Source of the DNA: Tannerella sp.
GTDB taxonomy: Bacteria > Bacteroidota > Bacteroidia > Bacteroidales > Tannerellaceae
Direction: 5' to 3'
Length of the DNA: 11,958 nucleotides
Assembly: GCA_031259505.1 (NCBI GenBank)
Contig: JAIRLL010000161.1
Location: 1-11,958 of the forward strand
The notes under the pieces are model-generated. The model was not told the DNA's origin. It saw only the letters and a list, made by a program, of their open reading frames with translations, and did not search any database. The position numbers were made by a program, and so were the translations under genes. Each line of letters starts with the position of its first letter. Positions within the stretch are counted from its first letter, which is position 1. This document shows, piece by piece, positions 6,945 to 11,958 of this stretch.

Positions 6945-9176
6945 ATGAAACCGTCAACCGTAAAGTGTATTTTATTAATGATCTGTTTCCTCACGCCGTC
7001 CTGTACCATTACGGAGGAGGAGGAGGAAACAAATCGCGGAGCGGAACTGCTCTCCGCGCCCCGTGCCATCGCCAGCCCCCGAAACGACGACGAGTATTTC
7101 TTCAACTATCGCCTGGCCAACTTCGCACCGGCGACGGAGCCGCTTATCGGGGAAACCTTCGGCAACGCGCTCACGTTCGAAGAGCGCGGCTTCTGGGAGC
7201 ACGCCTCCTACACCTCCTGCGCCGTCGGCTTCAAGACCAACCTGCCCGCCATCTCCATCATCGAATACGGCGAAACAACCACCTACGGACAAACCACCGT
7301 CCAGTCCGAATCCTACTTCTACCAGCATCTGCATTACATCCGCGGGCTGGAATCCGGTAAAACGTATCACTACCGCTTCCTTGCGCAGGACTACGACGGC
7401 GCGACCATCGCGTCCGCCGACCATACGTTTACCGCCAAAGAATTTACCATCGACATCATCCGCATCCCCGACGACATAAAAAGCGACCCGCCCTACGTCC
7501 TGACCGAGGGCAACGCCCGATACGTCCTCACGCAAGACCTGAACGTCCCCACGCTGGCAATCAACATCAAAGCGCACAACGTGGAACTCGACCTCGACGG
7601 GCATACGATCATCTACGACAACGTCCCCTCTAATCAGGAGGGTTCGGGTATTTACGACGAGAAGGCCACGTTCGGCATCCGTGCGGGACTGTGGAATTTC
7701 AACAACTTCAAGATACTGAACGGCACCGTCAAACAGGGCAAAAACGGCGGAGCAGGCGCTCTCGGACAGGGCTACAACCCGCTTTTCCTCAATCACATGG
7801 GCGGCGCTTCGTACAACGAAATAGCAGGACTCACGGTAGATTATTACGGCGACAACATCGGCGGCCTCTACACCGGCAACGGGCATGTGCATCACAACGT
7901 GCTTTACGACCGTGGCACGGTCATCGACGACCGCCACAGCGCCGTCCGGGCGCTCTCCCGCAGTTCGGACTACCTGAACGCGAACACCATCGTCGCCTAC
8001 AATTCCCTGCGCCGCTTCCGGCACTGGGGTATCGGCGGCTTCAGTGGAAGAGTGGAATATAACGAACTCTATTCCGACAGCTTCGACACGAACAGCTTCG
8101 CCATAGCCGCAGGCAACAACCTGCAAGTCACCGGCAACAAAATCTTCGGCATGGGATACCTCCCCATCGGCATCGGGTGGGGCAGCGACCTCGCCGTGAA
8201 AGGCAACTTCATCTACATGCGCGGCTTCGCCCCCACGATGCGCAGCGAGGAATACGCCCGCAAATCGGCCATCGCCGGGATGCGCATCACGGACGGAGAA
8301 GTTAAGAACATTCTCTACGAAGACAATACCGTCGTCCTGAAACCCGAAGACGGCTGCACGCAGGCGCGCGGCATCTGGACGTTCAACGCCGCGGGCAATG
8401 AAAACATCGTCTACCGCCGCAACACCGTCAAAGTCGAAGCCATGCCGGGCAACCTCCGCAACCCCGAAGACGCCCCCACCATCGCAGGCGGCAATCCCTC
8501 GGCCTACTACAACGGCGACGTCAACTACTCGCTGGCGGCCGTCGCTTTCAGCGAAAGGGCTGAAAATCAGAAGGAAGGAGATCCCGTGTCCGGCCCGATC
8601 ATTTTCGAGGACAACCACCTGATCGGCAACGTGAACCTTGTCGTCATCGGCGATGGCTACGGCATCTGCCACAACGTGTGGATGTATCGCACCAAACTGG
8701 AGAAAATTGAACACGACAGCGAATTTTTCCGTCCCGTCCGCCTCGGCTTCTGGTACTGGGACACGTGGGGAAACCGGATGGTCGATACGGAATGTGTCGG
8801 AATTGCCGAGCGCGAGATACTGCCCTACTTCTTCGGCGGCACCGGCAAAATGGAAATCCGCTACGGCGAAAGCAGGACGCTCGTCCTCAAAAACCGCACC
8901 GGCGCGCCGCTCGCCAACCTCGGCATCACGCTGACCACGCCCGACGACGACTACGCGCAGACGCTCCGCACCGACGCCGCCGGCCGCCTCTCGTTCGACC
9001 TGCTGACCGCGCGGCATTACCAGTTTGGCAACAGTCAGGCCGACGGCGGCGTCTCCGGCGTCCCCTCGCATACGTACTATCAGCAGTACGTCTTCAGTGC
9101 GAACGGATACCGCCCTCTTACCGTTTCCCTCACGCAGTTGAGAAGCAGCGAAAGCATTACGATGGAAGGAATTTAG
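6945..9176 (+). CDS. Surface lipoprotein with FN3-like domain and right-handed beta-helix
   Basis: This 743-residue protein begins with a lipoprotein signal (MKPSTVKCILLMICFLTPSC; lipid Cys at residue 20). An acidic run E24-E28 soon follows, resembling the lipoprotein export signal that sends Bacteroidota lipoproteins to the cell surface. Residues ~88-166 look like an FN3 or purple-acid-phosphatase-type N-terminal sandwich (GLESGKTYHYRFLAQD). From ~185 to ~600 runs a right-handed beta-helix, opening with LTQDLNVPTLAINIKAHNVELD and continuing with repeated Asn/Gly-rich turns (NGHVHHNVLYD, YNELYSDSF, AGNNLQVTGNKIF). From ~635 there is a carboxypeptidase-regulatory-like sandwich (LVLKNRTGAPLANLGITL). 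Beta-helix proteins of this type are often polysaccharide lyases, hydrolases or epimerases, but I cannot assign a catalytic residue or family. ATG 6945 is chosen because it opens the signal peptide; the frame upstream to 6510 lies inside the GT2 gene. Third codon positions are strikingly rich in C and G compared with the operon before it. No TAnnTTTG box is seen before it. Confidence 0.87.
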   Translation: MKPSTVKCILLMICFLTPSCTITEEEEETNRGAELLSAPRAIASPRNDDEYFFNYRLANFAPATEPLIGETFGNALTFEERGFWEHASYTSCAVGFKTNLPAISIIEYGETTTYGQTTVQSESYFYQHLHYIRGLESGKTYHYRFLAQDYDGATIASADHTFTAKEFTIDIIRIPDDIKSDPPYVLTEGNARYVLTQDLNVPTLAINIKAHNVELDLDGHTIIYDNVPSNQEGSGIYDEKATFGIRAGLWNFNNFKILNGTVKQGKNGGAGALGQGYNPLFLNHMGGASYNEIAGLTVDYYGDNIGGLYTGNGHVHHNVLYDRGTVIDDRHSAVRALSRSSDYLNANTIVAYNSLRRFRHWGIGGFSGRVEYNELYSDSFDTNSFAIAAGNNLQVTGNKIFGMGYLPIGIGWGSDLAVKGNFIYMRGFAPTMRSEEYARKSAIAGMRITDGEVKNILYEDNTVVLKPEDGCTQARGIWTFNAAGNENIVYRRNTVKVEAMPGNLRNPEDAPTIAGGNPSAYYNGDVNYSLAAVAFSERAENQKEGDPVSGPIIFEDNHLIGNVNLVVIGDGYGICHNVWMYRTKLEKIEHDSEFFRPVRLGFWYWDTWGNRMVDTECVGIAEREILPYFFGGTGKMEIRYGESRTLVLKNRTGAPLANLGITLTTPDDDYAQTLRTDAAGRLSFDLLTARHYQFGNSQADGGVSGVPSHTYYQQYVFSANGYRPLTVSLTQLRSSESITMEGI

Positions 9177-9219
9177 GAAACAGCGCCTCCGGATTTCTGT
9201 TCCGGGTTCACGTCCGGCG

Positions 9220-9257
9220 CTGGATTGCCACGTCGCTACGCTCCTCGCAAATGACGG
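9220..9257 (+). repeat. MITE-like palindromic repeat, copy A
   Basis: This copy opens with CTGGATTGC and closes with CTCCTCGCAAATGACGG, with CGTCGCTACG in the middle. It is a slightly decayed version of the element at 11916-11954, in the same orientation; ATTGCTTC has become ATTGCCAC, and one extra A lies in the closing half. Confidence 0.8.
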
Positions 9258-9330
9258 AGATACCGTTGCTGTCGGCAATGGCATCCGGCGTCATTGACGG
9301 ACAGTCCCGCCGCGTCGTTGCAGGCCGCCG

Positions 9331-9371
9331 CATCATTGCGGCTGCGAGGTACGAAGCAGGAAGCAATCCAG
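9331..9371 (-). repeat. MITE-like palindromic repeat, copy B (inverted)
   Basis: On the minus strand this reads CTGGATTGCTTC, then CTTCGTACCTCGCA, then CAATGATG. It is the same element in the opposite direction, with a small insertion in each half. Confidence 0.65.
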
Positions 9372-9416
9372 TACTCTGCCAGTGACATGCTTCGTTATTT
9401 GCTTATTATCATCCCG

Positions 9417-9446
9417 CTGGATTGCTTCGTTCCTCGCAATGACGCC
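9417..9446 (+). repeat. MITE-like palindromic repeat, copy C
   Basis: CTGGATTGCTTCGT is followed directly by TCCTCGCAATGACG, so the central CGCTGCG part found in the copy at 11916 is missing. The ends match that copy exactly. A related half element in the other direction (CGTCATTGCGA at 9477-9487) follows. Confidence 0.8.
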
Positions 9447-9476
9447 GGACGCCCTTGCTGGCAACAACGGCATCCT

Positions 9477-9487
9477 CGTCATTGCGA
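9477..9487 (-). repeat. Half copy of the palindromic repeat (D)
   Basis: CGTCATTGCGA is the reverse complement of the TCGCAATGACG end of copies C and E. The rest of the element is replaced by the terminator hairpin that begins six bases later. With copy C it can form a hairpin through GCAATGACG (9436-9444) and CGTCATTGC. Confidence 0.55.
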
Positions 9488-9492
9488 CGGCG

Positions 9493-9539
9493 AAAAGCCG
9501 CAGGGAAGCTGTAAAACAGCTTGACCGTGCGGCTTTTTT
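9493..9539. terminator. Strong bidirectional rho-independent terminator
   Basis: The stem pairs GCCGCA (9497-9502) with TGCGGC (9528-9533) and, above a GGG/GACCG internal loop, AAGCTGT (9506-9512) with ACAGCTT (9516-9522), closed by AAA. AAAA (9493-9496) lies before the stem and TTTTTT (9534-9539) after it, so it can stop transcripts from both sides. It sits between two converging genes and would end both the beta-helix lipoprotein and DUF2264 transcripts. Confidence 0.8.
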
Positions 9540-9611
9540 CCCTCGGCGGCGAGTTGACCTGCTGTCGGTGAAAATCCGGCTATGGCGGCCGGTAACGGCT
9601 TACCCCGGGCG

Positions 9612-9631
9612 AACTCAAAGGGTCTTGAGTT
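9612..9631. terminator. Small hairpin just after the DUF2264 stop
   Basis: AACTCAA (9612-9618) and TTGAGTT (9625-9631) form a perfect 7-base stem around a 6-base loop. It begins 4 bases past the DUF2264 stop on the minus strand but has no T-run in that direction; on the plus strand only three Ts follow. It is more likely a 3'-end stabilising hairpin than a terminator. Confidence 0.35.
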
Positions 9632-9635
9632 TTCC

Positions 9636-11687
9636 TCAGCACATCCGTTTCCCGTCGATATCCTTAAAGTCTATTTCGTATTTATCGCCGCTTTTCAGCG
9701 TGATGCGGGCGCCGAGCGCCGAACCGGAAGGCATCAGTTTGCATACCTCGACCGATTCGACGGGCGAGAGTTCTTCGTCCGTCCAGGGCGAATCGTCCGT
9801 CTTGTGGAGCATGACGGTCACCATCAGTTCCATCGGCGGGTTTTTGGCCGTGCGCGTTTTAGTGGCGTAAACTACGGTGCTTTCGTCGGCTTCCGCGTTG
9901 CGTCCGCAGTGTGTCATGTACGCAAGCCTGTCCCATCCCAGGGGAGCAATCAGCGCGACGCTGCGTCCCGGAATGGATGCGGTAATGGCTTTCCTGTCGG
10001 GATATTCCCTGACCTGCGCCGCTGTGCCGTCCGGATGAGGGAGACCGAAATGTCCCAGCGTCAACTCGTATTCGAACGCCAGACGGGTGCGGTCGATGCG
10101 GACGACGCCGCCCGGCACGGTGATTTCCGCCAGGTCGATGATGTATCCGACGCCGTTGTTCGGCGGCTTGCGCATGATGGCCTGACGGTAGAGCACGCCG
10201 CCGTGGTCTGTGCCGTTGTAGAGCATGCTCTGCGAGATGGTGAAGGCTTTGTTTTTCACGGCATCGTTTTGAAGCGATTTGCCTGTCAGATAGAAGTTGA
10301 CGTCGTCGCCGCGGACGTCGCGCGGGTCGAGGCTGCGGAAACTGTATTCCATTGCCGTGCCGCCTTCCGGATTGTGGTCTTCCCACGGGAAATGAGTGTT
10401 GTATACCAGCTTGGAATAGTTCGGGTCGTCGTAGTATACCTTTCCGGGGATGATTTCGGAGGCGCCGGTCAGGCCGTGATTGACCAGTACGAGTCCCGGC
10501 CGTTCGAGGACGACGCGCTGCGAGCGGTTGCCGAGCGTTTCCCAGAAGCCGTCGTTTTCCGTCGACGTCCAGAAGGGCGAATCTTCCGGCAGGGCCAGGC
10601 AGATGAACGGCAGGAACATCAGGAAGGGACTGCCGGCGCAACTGTAGTTCTGCACCATGTATTCCTTCCGTCCGTAGAAGCCGAGGCTGGGGATGTCGTT
10701 GAAATAGAAATCTTCTCTGGCGACGAACTGGAGCAGCGACCCCGAACAGAGCCTGCGCGCCCAGCCGGCGTCTACCGGCGGATCGCTCTTCAGCATGAAC
10801 GACACGGGAAAGGCGCCGGATACCCACGTCCGGTAGCAGATGCTGCGCGACCACATGTTGATGTATCCGTCGCGTCCGAAAAACGACGTGATGGATTCCA
10901 TCAGCCGACATGCCGACTGCTCGATGATGGCCGAGATGCCGGGATAGCGCGTGTCGCCGAACGTCCGGTTCCAGATGGTGGTATACACGATGAAAAGGCT
11001 GATGGAATAGTAGTTGTATGTCTGTTCCAGATACCATCCGTCGCCCGAATGGTAAGATACGACCCACATCAGGTGGCTTTCGAGCAGGTCTTCGTCGATC
11101 GGGTAGCCGTATTTGGACAGGAACGACAGGGCGATGATGTTGAAGATGCGCCAGTTGTTCTGCGTCGTCCGGTGATGCGCCCATTTGGAGATGGTGACGG
11201 CCATTTCGTCTTTCTGCTCCTGCGTGAAATACGTCCAGAGCGCGTCGGGCATCAGCAGAAGGGTCTTGAACAGTCCGCCGAACTCGCACGTGAACTGATA
11301 GTTGGAGTCTGGCAAATCTTCGGGATAAGGGATGGAATTGGGATGTCCCTGCGTAAAGGCGCGGTAGAACTGCAGGCAGTAGTAATCGCGCAGGCGGATG
11401 CCTTTGACGGTCGTTTCCGGGTCGAGGTGGATCAGCGGCCCGGCCAGTGTGAATGTCCGTTCGAGCGCTTCAAACTCTGCGGCGCGATAACGCCAGTCGG
11501 GCGCATCGGGTTGAGGATAAGTCTTTCCCTCTACGACAGGGAAATTCATTGGCGTCTCGATGGAATCGACATGCGTAAAAGCTCTTTCCAGCAGATACTT
11601 TGCCAGGTCGATATAATGCCGGCGCGCCATGCCGGTGAGCGGACTGCGTGTCCGGTCGGGGTTTTCAATTTCAAATGCTTTTTTCAT
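9636..11687 (-). CDS. DUF2264 protein (GH154-like glycoside hydrolase)
   Basis: This 683-residue protein opens with the DUF2264 pattern SPLTGMARRHYIDLAKYLLERAF (from residue 15). The N-terminal ~370 residues are helix-rich and aromatic, as in an (alpha/alpha) toroid (TTQNNWRIFN, LMWVVSYHSGDGWYLEQTYNYY, FFGRDGYINMWSRS). The C-terminal ~300 look like a beta-sandwich (GLVLVNHGLTGASEIIPGK, VGYIIDLAEITVPGGVVRIDR). From memory, some DUF2264 members are classed as GH154 beta-glucuronidases acting on plant arabinogalactan-type glycans; I cannot confirm that this one has that activity. No signal peptide or lipobox is visible, so it probably acts in the cytoplasm on imported oligosaccharides. ATG 11687 is the first plausible start; a promoter box lies at 11766-11773. 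It converges with the beta-helix lipoprotein gene, so the two are not one operon, but a shared glycan target is plausible. Confidence 0.88.
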   Translation of the reverse strand: MKKAFEIENPDRTRSPLTGMARRHYIDLAKYLLERAFTHVDSIETPMNFPVVEGKTYPQPDAPDWRYRAAEFEALERTFTLAGPLIHLDPETTVKGIRLRDYYCLQFYRAFTQGHPNSIPYPEDLPDSNYQFTCEFGGLFKTLLLMPDALWTYFTQEQKDEMAVTISKWAHHRTTQNNWRIFNIIALSFLSKYGYPIDEDLLESHLMWVVSYHSGDGWYLEQTYNYYSISLFIVYTTIWNRTFGDTRYPGISAIIEQSACRLMESITSFFGRDGYINMWSRSICYRTWVSGAFPVSFMLKSDPPVDAGWARRLCSGSLLQFVAREDFYFNDIPSLGFYGRKEYMVQNYSCAGSPFLMFLPFICLALPEDSPFWTSTENDGFWETLGNRSQRVVLERPGLVLVNHGLTGASEIIPGKVYYDDPNYSKLVYNTHFPWEDHNPEGGTAMEYSFRSLDPRDVRGDDVNFYLTGKSLQNDAVKNKAFTISQSMLYNGTDHGGVLYRQAIMRKPPNNGVGYIIDLAEITVPGGVVRIDRTRLAFEYELTLGHFGLPHPDGTAAQVREYPDRKAITASIPGRSVALIAPLGWDRLAYMTHCGRNAEADESTVVYATKTRTAKNPPMELMVTVMLHKTDDSPWTDEELSPVESVEVCKLMPSGSALGARITLKSGDKYEIDFKDIDGKRMC

Positions 11688-11765
11688 CAGTTCAATTATT
11701 TATCAGTCATTATTGTTTCCGGCAGTCCTTTTGCGGTTCCGCCGCTGTTTTTGATTCTTGTGCGG

Positions 11766-11773
11766 CAAAGATA
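11766..11773 (-). promoter_or_regulatory. Bacteroidota -7 promoter box for the DUF2264 gene
   Basis: The minus strand reads TATCTTTG, an exact TAnnTTTG match. Transcription would start near 11759, leaving a leader of about 72 bases before ATG 11687. No clear -33 TTG is seen, so the promoter may need an activator. Confidence 0.6.
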
Positions 11774-11915
11774 AGGTAAATTTTGAGACGGCCGTTTAAA
11801 CCTGCCGATAAAAGTTGGCGACAGGCATAAACCGGCCGGAGGCGCAAAACAAAGGCAGCATATTATGGAATGGGGAATTATACTGCACGCGGTGTGATTT
11901 TGTGATACTATTCTC

Positions 11916-11954
11916 CTGGATTGCTTCGTCGCTGCGCTTCTCGCAATGACGGGG
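11916..11954 (+). repeat. MITE-like palindromic repeat, copy E (most intact)
   Basis: This is the most complete copy: CTGGATTGCTTCGTCG, then CTGCGCTTCTCGCAATGACGG. It is partly palindromic (TTGC...GCAA, CGTCG.CTGCG). It lies in the untranslated stretch upstream of the DUF2264 promoter, at the right edge of the window. The remaining bases 11774-11915 show no gene or recognisable site. Confidence 0.82.
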
Positions 11955-11958
11955 TGTC

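Larger units (their letters stand above)
9177..9635. other. Convergent intergenic region with palindromic repeats
   Basis: This gap lies between the stops of the beta-helix lipoprotein gene (plus) and the DUF2264 gene (minus). Its left half is built of copies of a MITE-like palindromic repeat, its centre is a strong terminator hairpin, and its right part has a smaller hairpin next to the DUF2264 stop. Short open frames here are made of repeat sequence and show no protein family. Confidence 0.7.

Noticed and set aside
6975..9284. A 769-codon open frame on the minus strand
   Set aside because: It is antisense to the beta-helix lipoprotein. Its translation is rich in Val, Ala, Asp and Arg with no family motif, as expected of the reverse frame of a C/G-ending codon gene.
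9220..9490. CRISPR array
   Set aside because: The repeats alternate in direction, vary in length and lack regular spacers, and no cas gene is present.
9294..9524. Short open frames in the repeat region
   Set aside because: They are made of palindromic repeat and terminator sequence and have no start context or protein family.
9582..11774. A 730-codon open frame on the plus strand
   Set aside because: It is the antisense shadow of the DUF2264 gene, which has clear family motifs; the shadow has none.

Overview
The window looks like a piece of a Bacteroidota chromosome, most likely Bacteroidales, of moderate GC. The main evidence is a set of four intergenic matches to the Bacteroidota -7 promoter box TAnnTTTG, each placed just upstream of a plausible start codon. 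Supporting signs are A-rich leaders without strong Shine-Dalgarno sequences, a lipoprotein with an acidic run after its lipid cysteine, and several carbohydrate-active proteins. No rRNA, tRNA, CRISPR array, transposase or phage gene was seen. The species cannot be named from the sequence.

Layout. (1) 1-1220, plus strand: the 3' two-fifths or so of a GH3 glycosidase with an inserted PA14 domain, cut by the window edge. (2) 4447-1248, minus strand: a sodium:solute symporter, the ribosome-assembly GTPase EngB, a minimal MNT-type nucleotidyltransferase with its own promoter, and an unrecognised protein with a C-terminal membrane anchor whose start overlaps the nucleotidyltransferase stop. (3) 4448-4796: a divergent promoter region. 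(4) 4797-6897, plus strand: a tight three-gene operon of a HEAT-like hypothetical protein, a GtrA-family membrane protein and a GtrB/DPM1-like family 2 glycosyltransferase, a pair that typically handles polyprenyl-phosphate-linked sugars. (5) 6945-9176, plus strand: a large lipoprotein with an FN3-like domain, a right-handed beta-helix and a C-terminal beta-sandwich, probably a surface polysaccharide-binding or -cleaving protein. (6) 9177-9635: a convergent intergenic region holding copies of a MITE-like palindromic repeat and one strong bidirectional terminator. (7) 11687-9636, minus strand: a DUF2264 (GH154-like) protein without signal peptide. (8) 11688-11958: its promoter and leader, then another copy of the palindromic repeat at the window end.

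How it fits together: GH3, the beta-helix lipoprotein and the DUF2264 protein point to glycan breakdown at the surface, in the periplasm and in the cytoplasm, and the symporter could import small products. No SusC/SusD pair lies in the window, so it is not a classical polysaccharide utilisation locus. The GtrA/GT2 operon is envelope glycan modification.

I found no clear-cut new system. The best leads are the nucleotidyltransferase overlapping a tail-anchored protein instead of a HEPN partner, the hypothetical gene coupled to gtrA/GT2, the uncharacterised beta-helix lipoprotein, and the composite palindromic repeats.
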